Position numbers and translations under genes: made by a program
Shown here: positions 47,363 through 55,548 of the stretch, piece by piece
How positions within the stretch are numbered: position 1 is the stretch's first letter
Layout: each line of letters starts with the position of its first letter
The notes under the pieces: generated by a model
The model's input: the letters and a program-made list of their open reading frames with translations, nothing else
The model's database searches: none
Told to the model about the DNA's origin: nothing
Assembly (NCBI RefSeq): GCF_022179805.1
Contig: NZ_BPUO01000003.1
Span: 434,001 to 498,000 of the forward strand
Source: Cupriavidus pauculus
GTDB lineage: Bacteria; Pseudomonadota; Gammaproteobacteria; Burkholderiales; Burkholderiaceae
Direction of reading: 5' to 3'
DNA: 64,000 nt

Positions 47363-47390
47363 AAAAAACCGGGCCTCGGCCCGGTTTTTT
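47363..47390. terminator. Bidirectional Rho-independent terminator
   Basis: AAAAAACCGGGCC and GGCCCGGTTTTTT form a 13-bp stem around TC. The T-tract works on both strands, so it can end the H-NS gene (+) and galE (-). Confidence 0.9.
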
Positions 47391-47418
47391 ATTTGGCTGG
47401 CCGCGCCTGGCAAACCAC

Positions 47419-48438
47419 TCAGGCCGCAAACCCCTGCGGATTCATCGACTGCCAGCGCCAGGAGTCCTCGCACATGCGGTCGATATCGTGGCGGGCCTCC
47501 CAACCGATCAGCGATTTCGCCAGCGCGGGATCGGCGTAGCACGACGCAATGTCGCCCGGACGCCGGTCGACGATCTGGTACGGCACGGGACGGCCGCTGG
47601 CACGTTCGTATGCCTTCACTACCTCCAGGACGCTGTAGCCACGGCCCGTTCCCAGGTTCACCGTCATGCCACGCGTGTTGTTGCGCAGGTAATTCAGTGC
47701 CGCCACATGGCCATCGGCCAGATCGCAGACGTGGATATAGTCGCGCACCCCGGTGCCATCCACGGTGGGATAGTCGCCGCCGTAGACGCTCAGTTTCTCG
47801 CGCCGGCCGCCCGCCACCTGGGCCACGTAGGGCATCAGGTTGTTGGGAATACCGCCCGGGTCTTCGCCAATCAGGCCGCTTTCATGGGCGCCCACCGGAT
47901 TGAAATATCGCAGGAATGCGATACGCCATTCGGAGTCGGAAATCTCCAGATCGCGCAGAATCTGCTCGCCCATCAGTTTGGTCTGGCCATACGGATTGGT
48001 GGCCGACAACGGGAAATCCTCAAGAATCGGCACCGTATGCGGATTGCCATACACGGTGGCCGACGAACTGAAAACCAGTTGCCTGACGCCGGCCGCCTGC
48101 ATGGCGCTGCACAGCGTGATCATGCCTTCGAGATTGTTTCCGTAATACTCGAGCGGCTTGCTTACCGATTCGCCCACCGCCTTGAGCGCCGCAAAATGGA
48201 TGGCGCCGGTGATCTTGTGTTCGGCGAACAGCCGGTCCAGCAGCGCGCGATCGCGCACATCGCCTTCGACGAAATGCGGCGTGGCACCCGTAATCCTGGC
48301 CAGGCGGTTCACGACCTCGCGGTTGCTATTACAAAGATTATCGAGACCGATCACGTGATAGCCCGCCTCGTGCAGCGCCACCCACGTGTGCGAAGCGATA
48401 TATCCAGTTGCGCCAGTGAGAAGTAGGGTTTCAGCCAT
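47419..48438 (-). CDS. galE: UDP-glucose 4-epimerase
   Basis: The 339-aa extended SDR has the NAD motif TGATGYIASHT (usual form GGAGYIGSHT, so two Gly positions differ). It also has the DNLCNSN segment, catalytic SSSATVYG, YGQTK (YxxxK), the RYFNPVGAH motif and YGGDYPTVDGTGVRDYIHV. It interconverts UDP-glucose and UDP-galactose for surface polysaccharides. No other sugar genes are near. Confidence 0.95.
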   Translation of the reverse strand: MAETLLLTGATGYIASHTWVALHEAGYHVIGLDNLCNSNREVVNRLARITGATPHFVEGDVRDRALLDRLFAEHKITGAIHFAALKAVGESVSKPLEYYGNNLEGMITLCSAMQAAGVRQLVFSSSATVYGNPHTVPILEDFPLSATNPYGQTKLMGEQILRDLEISDSEWRIAFLRYFNPVGAHESGLIGEDPGGIPNNLMPYVAQVAGGRREKLSVYGGDYPTVDGTGVRDYIHVCDLADGHVAALNYLRNNTRGMTVNLGTGRGYSVLEVVKAYERASGRPVPYQIVDRRPGDIASCYADPALAKSLIGWEARHDIDRMCEDSWRWQSMNPQGFAA

Positions 48439-48554
48439 GGAAATATTCAGGTCGATAAGTGTTTCAGAGGTGTTTCGAGACGCGGGGCGAATCGCGATTG
48501 GGCCGCTATCTTAACCGCCCAATATTGCGGCTGCCTCGTCCATTCAAACGATTG

Positions 48555-49619
48555 TCAGGATTCACGTGCCGCCCGCGCGGCCTGCGGCGTCATCAGCGGC
48601 AGGCCGGTACGTGCCTGCCACGCCTCATAGGCCGCGTGCAGGCGCCAGCCCGATTCCAGATCGCGCATGCCCAGCAGTTGCGCCACGGCGGCCGGCGTCG
48701 TGCCGGCATCGAAATGCATGGCCCCGCAGGTATTGCGCAGCGTCTGCGGCGACGCCCGTTCGCTGCGCCCGGCCAGCACGCCGGCTTCCTCCAGCAATAC
48801 CTCGATACGGCGGTAAATTGAAGCCGCATGCATCGAACGGCCGTTCGCCATGGCCGGAAATACAAGTTCGCCCAGCGATTCCGCCGACTGCCGCACCGCC
48901 AGCCACCGTCGCAGCGGCGCGTGAGCAAACCCGAACAGCGGCACCATATAGGTACGGCCGTTGTCGGGCCGGACCATGCGGATGGCCATCGTCGCGCCGT
49001 CTTCGACACCGTCGATGGCGTCGATGCGCAACGCCCGGGCCTCGGCTACCTTCAGCCCGCCACCCAGCAACACCGCCAGCAGCGCCACGTCGCGCGCACG
49101 CTTCCAGGCCGTCGGAGAAATATCGCCCCGGGCAGTCTTGGTGAGATCGTCCTGCTGCGGGGCCAGGATGCGGGCGACCAGCAGGTCGCGTTCGCCGGGC
49201 AGCAGGAATGCCGTGGGATCGTTCTCGCCGTCAGCCAGATGCGCCTTGACCGCCTGGCTGGCCGGATTGTGCAAGTTCTGTTGCAGCGTAGCCAGATGAT
49301 GGAATATCCGCTCGATCAAACGGGCGTATCGGTAGCGGTGGCGCTTGTGCAGGTTCTGCGCATCGAGAAACGCGCCAATCTGGGCGGCCGACCAGGTCAA
49401 GGGCGGCAAGCCCTGTTCGCCAGACCAGCGCAGCAGCTTGCCCCACATCGCCCGATACACGATGGCGGTGCCAGTCCTGAACCCGTGCCGCGACAGCCAG
49501 CCGTCGAATGCGCGGTCCGGGTGGCGGTACCACGCAGCGAGATCGGCATCGAACAGCGCATCGGGCGCCGCACTGGCGCCATCGGCACGCGCGCCGTCGA
49601 TCTGGGGGTGAGTCTCCAC
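48555..49619 (-). CDS. Tyrosine-recombinase-fold protein with altered catalytic residues
   Basis: The 354-aa protein has a core-binding-like N-terminal half (WYRHPDRAFDGWLSRHGFRT, then IGAFLDAQNLHKRHRYRYAR) and a catalytic-fold C-terminal half. However, the first Arg region reads GGGLKVAEARALRID (Lys for Arg). The HxxR box reads SPQTLRNTCGAMHF (Gln for His). The LGH box reads LLGMRDLESG (Met for His). A Tyr follows in LHAAYEAW. Strand exchange is therefore doubtful; a DNA-binding role is possible. I chose a GTG at 49619 because AGGAG lies 5 nt upstream; an in-frame start at 49745 is less likely. No attachment sites or cargo are visible. Confidence 0.7.
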   Translation of the reverse strand: METHPQIDGARADGASAAPDALFDADLAAWYRHPDRAFDGWLSRHGFRTGTAIVYRAMWGKLLRWSGEQGLPPLTWSAAQIGAFLDAQNLHKRHRYRYARLIERIFHHLATLQQNLHNPASQAVKAHLADGENDPTAFLLPGERDLLVARILAPQQDDLTKTARGDISPTAWKRARDVALLAVLLGGGLKVAEARALRIDAIDGVEDGATMAIRMVRPDNGRTYMVPLFGFAHAPLRRWLAVRQSAESLGELVFPAMANGRSMHAASIYRRIEVLLEEAGVLAGRSERASPQTLRNTCGAMHFDAGTTPAAVAQLLGMRDLESGWRLHAAYEAWQARTGLPLMTPQAARAARES

Positions 49620-49823
49620 TTCATCTCCTGCAGGCACGTGGGCAATCCGCCCATTGTAGACAAAGCGCCGCTGGAGGCGCGCGCGGCACGAGAATTGATG
49701 CTGCAACCGGTTGCAGGGTACGCGGCGATCGTGATACCTTGCCAAACATCATGCAACTGGTTGCATAGTGTCCGGGGCGCTTGCATGGGCGCCACCATTG
49801 CTGCCCACCTTGAAGGAACCGTC

Positions 49824-50813
49824 ATGGCCATTCCCGCCCTGCTGCAAAACCTGTCGCTGCCGGCCGTCTGCTCGCCGCTGTTCATCATTTCCAATCCAGA
49901 CCTGGTCATCGCCCAGTGCAAGGCAGGCGTGGTGGGTTCGTTCCCGGCGCTCAACGCGCGACCGGCCGAAAAGCTCGAGGAATGGCTGGACCGCATCACC
50001 ACCGAACTGGCCGAGCACGACGCCAAGCATCCGGATCGTCCGTCCGCGCCTTTCGCGGTGAACCAGATCGTGCACAAGTCCAACGACCGGCTCGAACACG
50101 ACCTGGAAATGTGCGTGCGCTACAAGGTGCCCATCGTGATCACCTCGCTGGGCGCCCGCGCGGAAGTCAACGACGCGGTGCATTCGTACGGCGGCATCGT
50201 GCTGCATGACGTGATCAACAACAAGTTCGCGCGCAAGGCCATCGAGAAAGGCGCCGACGGCCTGATCGCCGTGGCGGCCGGTGCGGGCGGCCATGCCGGC
50301 ACGCTGTCGCCGTTTGCGCTGCTGCACGAAATCCGCGAATGGTTCGATGGCCCGCTGCTGCTATCGGGCGCCATCGCCAGCGGCGACGCAGTGCTGGCCG
50401 CGCAGGCGGCTGGCGCCGACCTGGGCTACATCGGCTCGGCTTTCATTGCCACCAACGAAGCCAACGCCCAGGACGCGTACAAGCAGATGATCGTCGACAG
50501 CTCGGCCGACGACATCATCTATTCGAACCTGTTCACGGGGGTGCACGGCAACTACCTGCGTGAAAGCATCGTGCGTTCGGGACTGGACCCGGAAGCCCTG
50601 CCGACATCGGACGCCACGGCCATGAATTTCGGTTCGACCCGCGTCAAGCCGTGGAAGGACATCTGGGGTGCCGGCCAGGGCGTGGGCGCCATCAAGCGCG
50701 TGGTGCCGGCAGGTGAACTGGTGCGCCGCTTTGTCGAAGAATACGCGTTGGCGCGTCGCCGTCTGGGCCTGGCGCCGGCGGAGGCAGTGGCGCGGGCTGC
50801 GGATGTGGTTTGA
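49824..50813 (+). CDS. Nitronate monooxygenase-like flavoprotein (2-nitropropane dioxygenase family)
   Basis: The 329-aa TIM-barrel FMN enzyme has SPLFIISNPDLVIAQCKAGV at the N terminus, IVITSLGARAEVNDAVHSYG, the family motif VAAGAGGHAGTLSPFALLHE with the active-site His, and LSGAIASGDAVLAAQAAGAD for phosphate binding. Nitronate monooxygenases oxidise alkyl nitronates; many relatives have other or unknown substrates. The ATG at 49824 has AAGGA about 8 nt upstream. It is convergent with padR. Confidence 0.88.
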   Translation: MAIPALLQNLSLPAVCSPLFIISNPDLVIAQCKAGVVGSFPALNARPAEKLEEWLDRITTELAEHDAKHPDRPSAPFAVNQIVHKSNDRLEHDLEMCVRYKVPIVITSLGARAEVNDAVHSYGGIVLHDVINNKFARKAIEKGADGLIAVAAGAGGHAGTLSPFALLHEIREWFDGPLLLSGAIASGDAVLAAQAAGADLGYIGSAFIATNEANAQDAYKQMIVDSSADDIIYSNLFTGVHGNYLRESIVRSGLDPEALPTSDATAMNFGSTRVKPWKDIWGAGQGVGAIKRVVPAGELVRRFVEEYALARRRLGLAPAEAVARAADVV

Positions 50814-50839
50814 TGGTCTGACGACCCTCTCTGTTTTAA

Positions 50840-50870
50840 CTCCCCTCTCCCACGGTGTGGGAGAGGGGAG
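50840..50870. repeat. Palindromic repeat copy 5 (CTCCCCTCTCCC family)
   Basis: A perfect 14-bp stem, CTCCCCTCTCCCAC with its complement, surrounds the loop GGT. It lies 27 nt after one stop codon and 27 nt before the other of two convergent genes, so it could end both transcripts. Confidence 0.85.
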
Positions 50871-50896
50871 CATCCCCAAGCAGCAAGTTCAGTTGC

Positions 50897-51469
50897 TCAG
50901 CCCTTCCCCGGCTTCTCCAGCAGCGGCATCAATTCCCTTCCCCACTTCAACCAGTCTTCCTGGAACTGGATCCCGCGCCGTAGCAGCGCGTGCTGGATCT
51001 GCTGGCGCCGGTCGAGCGTTCCCTTGAAGTCCTTGCTTTCGATCTGTTGGTAGAGTTCGAGCCGCGCTTCATGCAGCGCGATCAGTCGCGCCATTTCCTG
51101 GTCCAGCCCGAGCGGTCCGATTGCAGCATCTGCACGTAGCTTGACCAGAATCTCCTCACGCTGATCCAGTCCCGCGCCGGGTGCCAGCACCCACCGCACC
51201 AGTTCGTCCTGGCCGGCCGGCAGCACGTAGTAGACCTTCTTGCGGCTCTTCCGGTCGGCCACGCCGGCTTCGGCATCCCCGTTCGTTTCCTTTCCGTTTT
51301 CCTCGGCCGCGATCCAGCCCAGTTCGGCCATGCGCCCGAGTTCGCGATAGATCTGCTGGTGCGTGGCGTGCCAGAAGTAGCCGATCGACTTGTCGAAACG
51401 GCGTGCGAGGTCGTAGCCCGACGACGGTTTTTCGATCAGGGAAATCAGGAGCGCGTGCTGGGTCGACAT
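50897..51469 (-). CDS. PadR family transcriptional regulator
   Basis: The 190-aa protein has the PadR winged helix (ALLISLIEKPSSGYDLARRF, HATHQQIYRELGRMAELGWI), an insert of charged residues in the wing (about 58-75) and the C-terminal dimer helices (EARLELYQQIES). PadR-type repressors answer phenolic acids or other stress. It is convergent with the nitronate-monooxygenase-like gene; its target is unknown. Confidence 0.9.
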   Translation of the reverse strand: MSTQHALLISLIEKPSSGYDLARRFDKSIGYFWHATHQQIYRELGRMAELGWIAAEENGKETNGDAEAGVADRKSRKKVYYVLPAGQDELVRWVLAPGAGLDQREEILVKLRADAAIGPLGLDQEMARLIALHEARLELYQQIESKDFKGTLDRRQQIQHALLRRGIQFQEDWLKWGRELMPLLEKPGKG

Positions 51470-51813
51470 TCGACGGTGGGCTTTCAGTGAACCCGGCTGG
51501 CACGAAGGTTGCTGCCTTGAGGCCGGGAAGTTCGGGGTGGCGCTATGGTAGCGCGCAAGTCGGGGCGCGTCATGCCGTTAACCCTTTAACGCGTACTGAG
51601 CCCGCGCCGCGCCGGGCCTGATACCCGGATATCGACTGTCCGCGAGCAATCCTAAATATGACAATCGAGTCAATTGTCCTGAAACTGATGTAAAAAATTC
51701 GAAATGGCTTTTCGCGACCGCCTGCAATACATTCCAGACATTGTCACCCGCATGCGCGCGCCTTCAGTTTGCCGGCCCAACGTTCAGCGCCATGCGTCCT
51801 CTGGGAGTTGTCG
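51470..51813. promoter_or_regulatory. 344-nt divergent region between padR and a small gene
   Basis: The region holds promoters for padR (-) and the 71-aa gene (+). An inverted repeat GACAAT-N7-ATTGTC lies at 51660-51678 in an AT-rich patch. The rest is GC-rich with no ORF of coding character. Confidence 0.45.
51660..51678. promoter_or_regulatory. Inverted repeat GACAAT-N7-ATTGTC
   Basis: Perfect 6-bp arms with a 7-nt spacer lie 190 nt before padR and about 135 nt before the small gene. It differs from the PadR consensus ATGT-N8-ACAT, so its binder is uncertain. Confidence 0.4.
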
Positions 51814-52029
51814 ATGAACGCAAGACCGGAATTCACCGAAGGCACGGCCGCGGGCGAGGCTTCAGCGTCGGTCAGCGCCGCGCGTGCGCGCGCCGGCACG
51901 GCGCCGATCTACTACCGGCTGCCCGATACGCCGGAAGGGCATCACATCAAGGAATACGCCAGTGGCCTGCGCCAGCTGGTGCGCTTCGTAGGGGTCGAGG
52001 AACAGGTTGTCAAATACAGCCTGAGCTGA
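51814..52029 (+). CDS. Small uncharacterised protein (71 aa)
   Basis: I do not recognise this protein. It has a disordered Ala-rich N terminus (ARPEFTEGTAAGEASASVSA) and a more ordered C terminus (YYRLPDTPEGHHIKEYASGL, then RQLVRFVGVEEQVVKYSLS). No signal or membrane segment. GGAG lies 6 nt before the ATG at 51814, and a strong terminator follows 53 nt after its stop, so it is a self-standing transcription unit and probably real. Confidence 0.7.
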   Translation: MNARPEFTEGTAAGEASASVSAARARAGTAPIYYRLPDTPEGHHIKEYASGLRQLVRFVGVEEQVVKYSLS

Positions 52030-52081
52030 CCGCCGAAGCAACACGTCTGTCTCCTCCTGTCCTACGTGGACCTGGGATTTG

Positions 52082-52110
52082 CGCCCGCGATACCCTCGCG
52101 GGCGTTTTTT
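52082..52110 (+). terminator. Rho-independent terminator of the small gene
   Basis: CGCCCGCGA and TCGCGGGCG form a perfect 9-bp stem around TACCC, followed by six T. Confidence 0.9.
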
Positions 52111-52123
52111 ATGGCGCGCGCCC

Positions 52124-52164
52124 AATAAAAAACCGGCCACCGGGCAGGCGCCCGATGGCCGGTT
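52124..52164 (-). terminator. Rho-independent terminator of the Bug binding-protein gene
   Basis: AACCGGCCA and TGGCCGGTT form the outer stem, with CGGGC/GCCCG inside. On the minus strand it ends in TTTTTTATT. It lies 44 nt after the stop of the gene at 52208-53212. Confidence 0.85.
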
Positions 52165-52207
52165 GCAGTACTGCGGTACTACGTACTACCGTTGCCGAGG
52201 CAGGCGA

Positions 52208-53212
52208 TCAGTCCACCGTCGCGCCCGAAGCCTTCACCACCTTGGCCCACTTGGCGGCTTCGGACTTCATGAAGGCGGCCAGCTGGGCCGGCTTTTCCGG
52301 GTTCGGCTCGGCGCCTTGCTCGGCCATCTGCTTCTTCACTTCCGGCATGGCCAGGATCTTGACCACTTCGGCGTTGATGCGGTCGACGATCGGCTGCGGC
52401 GTGCCGCCGGTGGCGTACAGCGCGAACCACGACGTTGCCTCATAGCCCGGCACGCCGGCTTCGGCCACGGTCGGCACGTCCGGCAGGGCCGGCGAGCGCT
52501 TGCCCGACGTCACGGCCAGCGCGCGCAGCTTGCCAGCCTTCACGTGCTGGAACGACGACGGCAGGTTGTCGAACATCAGGCCGATCTGGTTGCCCAGCAG
52601 GTCGTTCACGGCCGGGGCGCTGCCCTTGTACGGGATGTGCTGGATGTGCAGGCCCGTCATCGAGTTGAACAGCTCGCCCGACAGGTGCATCGACGAACCG
52701 CTACCCGACGAACCGTACGACAGCTTGTCCGGGTTCGCCTTCACGTAGGCGATCAGTTCCTTGATGTTGTGGACCGGCACCTTCGGGTTGACCACGACGA
52801 TGTTCGGCACCATGGCCACGCGCGTGATCGGCGCGAAATCCTTGACCGGGTCGAACGGCAGCTTCGAGTACAGCGACTGGTTGATCGCGTGCGTACCGAT
52901 GGTGCCCATGAACAGCGTGTAGCCGTCGGCCGGAGCCTTGGCGGCCAGCGACGCACCGATGTTGCCGCCAGCGCCCGGACGGTTGTCCACCACCACCGGC
53001 TGACCCAGCGCCTTGCCCAGTTGCAGGCTGACGATACGGGCCAGGATGTCGGTGGTGCCACCGGCCGAGAACGGCACGATCATCGTGATCGGCTTGGTCG
53101 GATAGTTGCCCTGCGCCTGCGCGCCGGTCATGACGGCGAAGCCGGCGGCCATTGCCACGCCAGCGGCCAGCAGGCGTCTGCGCGCCTTCGAGGTTTGATT
53201 GGTGTTGCTCAT
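52208..53212 (-). CDS. Tripartite tricarboxylate transporter receptor protein (Bug family)
   Basis: The 334-aa precursor has a signal peptide (LLAAGVAMAAGFAVMTGAQA). The mature protein has the Bug pattern: YPTKPITMIVPFSAGGTTDI, LGQPVVVDNRPGAGGNIGAS and QHIPYKGSAPAVNDLLGNQI. Bug proteins bind carboxylates or related solutes, often without an adjacent TctAB transporter, as here. The SDR gene upstream in the same direction may act on its solute. Confidence 0.92.
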   Translation of the reverse strand: MSNTNQTSKARRRLLAAGVAMAAGFAVMTGAQAQGNYPTKPITMIVPFSAGGTTDILARIVSLQLGKALGQPVVVDNRPGAGGNIGASLAAKAPADGYTLFMGTIGTHAINQSLYSKLPFDPVKDFAPITRVAMVPNIVVVNPKVPVHNIKELIAYVKANPDKLSYGSSGSGSSMHLSGELFNSMTGLHIQHIPYKGSAPAVNDLLGNQIGLMFDNLPSSFQHVKAGKLRALAVTSGKRSPALPDVPTVAEAGVPGYEATSWFALYATGGTPQPIVDRINAEVVKILAMPEVKKQMAEQGAEPNPEKPAQLAAFMKSEAAKWAKVVKASGATVD

Positions 53213-53323
53213 CTTGTGCTCCAGGAATTGTGCTGCACACCCGCTGACAGTCCTTGTGAGCGCCGCGGGCGCAATGCTGGTGAATCGCTAATTCCACCCC
53301 GTGCCTCGGGGCGGGCAACTTTC

Positions 53324-54055
53324 TTATACGGGCGCCACGCCGAGCGTGGTTCCGCCGCAGACGTACAGCACTTGTCCCGTCACGAAACCATTCTCGGGTG
53401 CGAGGAAGAACAGCGAGGCACGCGCCACGTCTTCCGGCGTTCCCATTCGTTTCACGGCGATGCTTGCCAGGATGCGCCGTGTCTGTTCGCTGCCCTCGGG
53501 ATTGCTCTTTCGGAACAGCTCGGTGGCGATGGGACCCGGTGCCACGGCGTTGACGGTGATGCCGTCGCCGCCCAGCTCCATCGCCAGCGTTCGGGTCATG
53601 CCAACCAGCCCCGCCTTGGCCGCGGAATACACCACGCGCTCGGGCTTGCCCAGCGCCGCGCGCGAGGCCATGTTGACGATGCGGCCAAAGCCGGCCGCGC
53701 GCATGGCGGGCAGGCAGGCCTGGGTGAGCAGCATCGTGGCCTGCAGGGTCAGGCCCACGACATAGTCGAGATCTTCGGCGGTGGCCGTGTCGGCCGTGCC
53801 GGGACGCGTGGCGCCGGCGTTGTTCACGAGCCGGGTCACCGCGTACTGCGAGGTCACCTGCGCCGCCACCGCGCGCGTGGCGTCGGCGTTGGTCAGGTCG
53901 GCCTGGAAGAAGGTCAGGTTCGGATGCGACCAGGTCGGCTCAGCGTAGTCGACATTGATCACACGGGTCACGCCATCGGCGAGCAGCATTTCGGCAATCG
54001 CACGGCCGATACCGGAACTGGCGCCGGTGACAAGCGTGGCAACGGGAAGGGACAT
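53324..54055 (-). CDS. Short-chain dehydrogenase/reductase (SDR family)
   Basis: The 243-aa classical SDR has TGASSGIGRAIAE near the start, LVNNAGATRPGT, catalytic Ser in IVNMASRAALGKPE, YSAAK (YxxxK) and the late PGPIATELF. It uses NAD(P); the substrate is unknown. The ATG at 54055 has GGAG about 9 nt upstream; an in-frame start at 54076 has none. Confidence 0.9.
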   Translation of the reverse strand: MSLPVATLVTGASSGIGRAIAEMLLADGVTRVINVDYAEPTWSHPNLTFFQADLTNADATRAVAAQVTSQYAVTRLVNNAGATRPGTADTATAEDLDYVVGLTLQATMLLTQACLPAMRAAGFGRIVNMASRAALGKPERVVYSAAKAGLVGMTRTLAMELGGDGITVNAVAPGPIATELFRKSNPEGSEQTRRILASIAVKRMGTPEDVARASLFFLAPENGFVTGQVLYVCGGTTLGVAPV

Positions 54056-54255
54056 CTCAAAACTCCGCACCGGCAAACGACGCCGGGTCAGTCAGAAAAA
54101 GATGCGGCAAGACCGGCGAGCCCGTCGGCCTGGCCGCAATGCTCTACCTCGTTGGGGAAGAGACACCACTGAAATTTCCCACCAGCATTAACGGCGGGAA
54201 GGAAGGGAAATTAAGCGTTTGATGAAATAGTTCGGTTCAATTACCCGGGTTTCTT

Positions 54256-54288
54256 GCTCCCCTCTCCCACTTCATGGGAGAGGGGAGC
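54256..54288. repeat. Palindromic repeat copy 6 (CTCCCCTCTCCC family)
   Basis: GCTCCCCTCTCCCA pairs perfectly with TGGGAGAGGGGAGC (14 bp) around CTTCA. It lies 30 nt beyond the pcaF stop codon in the direction of transcription. Confidence 0.85.
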
Positions 54289-54317
54289 GCATGGCAACCG
54301 CACTCAATCAGTAAATA

Positions 54318-55520
54318 TCAAACCCGCTCGATCACCATCGCAATACCCTGGCCCACGCCGATGCACATCGTGCACAGCGCGAAGCGGCCATTGGTGCGCT
54401 CCAGCTGGTACAGGGCGGTGGTCACCAGACGCGCGCCGCTCATGCCCAGCGGGTGGCCCAGGGCGATGGCGCCGCCGTTCGGGTTCACGCGCTTGTCATC
54501 GTCGGCGATGCCAAGCTGGCGCAGCACGGCCAGGCCTTGGGCAGCGAATGCCTCGTTCAGTTCGATCACATCGATCTGGTCCAGCGACATGCCCAGTTGC
54601 TTCATCAGCTTCTGGGTAGCCGGTGCCGGGCCGATGCCCATCACGCGCGGGGCCACGCCGGCCGTTGCCATGCCGACGATGCGGGCGCGCGGCTTCAGGT
54701 TGTGCTGCTTCAGGCCCGCTTCGCTGGCCAGCAGGATCGAGCAGGCGCCGTCGTTCACGCCCGAGGCGTTACCGGCGGTGACCGTGCCATCCGGGCGCAC
54801 CACGCCGCGCAGCTTGGCCAGTGCTTCCATGCTTGTGGCACGCGGGTGTTCGTCGCGGTCCACCACGATCGGGTCGCCCTTCTTCTGGGCGATCGTCACG
54901 GCGGTGATTTCCTGGGCCAGCGTACCGTCGGCCTGTGCGCGCGACGCCTTTTCCTGGCTGCGCAGCGCCATCAGATCCTGGTCTTCGCGGCTGATCTTGT
55001 AGTCGGTGGCCACGTTCTCGGCTGTCTCGGGCATCGAGTCCACGCCGTATGCAGCGCGCATCGCCGGGTTGATGAAGCGCCAGCCGATGGTGGTGTCGAA
55101 GATTTCAGCCTGGCGCGAGAACGCCGAGGTGGCCTTGCCCATCACGAACGGGGCGCGGCTCATGCTTTCCACGCCACCGGCAATCATCAGGTTGGCTTCG
55201 CCAGCCTTGATGGCGCGTGCGGCGGTACCCGTGGCGTCCATGCCCGAACCGCACAGGCGGTTGATCGTGGCGCCCGGCACGTCTTGTGGCAGACCGGCCA
55301 GCAGCGACGACATGCGTGCCACGTTGCGGTTGTCTTCGCCCGCCTGGTTGGCGTTGCCGTAGATCACGTCGTCGATGGCCGACCAGTCCAGGCCGGCGTT
55401 GCGGGCCATCAGGGCCTTCAGGGGCACCGCGCCGAGGTCGTCGGCGCGCACGCCGGACAGGCTGCCGCCGTAACGGCCGATGGGGGTACGGATGGCGTCA
55501 ACGATGAATGCGTCGCTCAT
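54318..55520 (-). CDS. pcaF: 3-oxoadipyl-CoA thiolase PcaF
   Basis: The 400-aa thiolase has the nucleophilic Cys in INRLCGSGMDATGTAARAI, the conserved His in NPNGGAIALGHPLGMSGAR and the final Cys-Gly in ALCTMCIGVGQGIA. It splits 3-oxoadipyl-CoA to acetyl-CoA and succinyl-CoA. The close fit to PcaF and adjacency to pcaIJ support the specific call over general acetyl-CoA acetyltransferase. It lies 28 nt after pcaJ. Confidence 0.93.
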   Translation of the reverse strand: MSDAFIVDAIRTPIGRYGGSLSGVRADDLGAVPLKALMARNAGLDWSAIDDVIYGNANQAGEDNRNVARMSSLLAGLPQDVPGATINRLCGSGMDATGTAARAIKAGEANLMIAGGVESMSRAPFVMGKATSAFSRQAEIFDTTIGWRFINPAMRAAYGVDSMPETAENVATDYKISREDQDLMALRSQEKASRAQADGTLAQEITAVTIAQKKGDPIVVDRDEHPRATSMEALAKLRGVVRPDGTVTAGNASGVNDGACSILLASEAGLKQHNLKPRARIVGMATAGVAPRVMGIGPAPATQKLMKQLGMSLDQIDVIELNEAFAAQGLAVLRQLGIADDDKRVNPNGGAIALGHPLGMSGARLVTTALYQLERTNGRFALCTMCIGVGQGIAMVIERV

Positions 55521-55548
55521 GTTCTGTCTCGCTCGTCTTGGTGGTGGA

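Noticed and set aside
48555..49619. The recombinase-like gene as the integrase of a genomic island
   Set aside because: No tRNA, att repeat, cargo or shift in composition is visible, and the neighbours are housekeeping genes.
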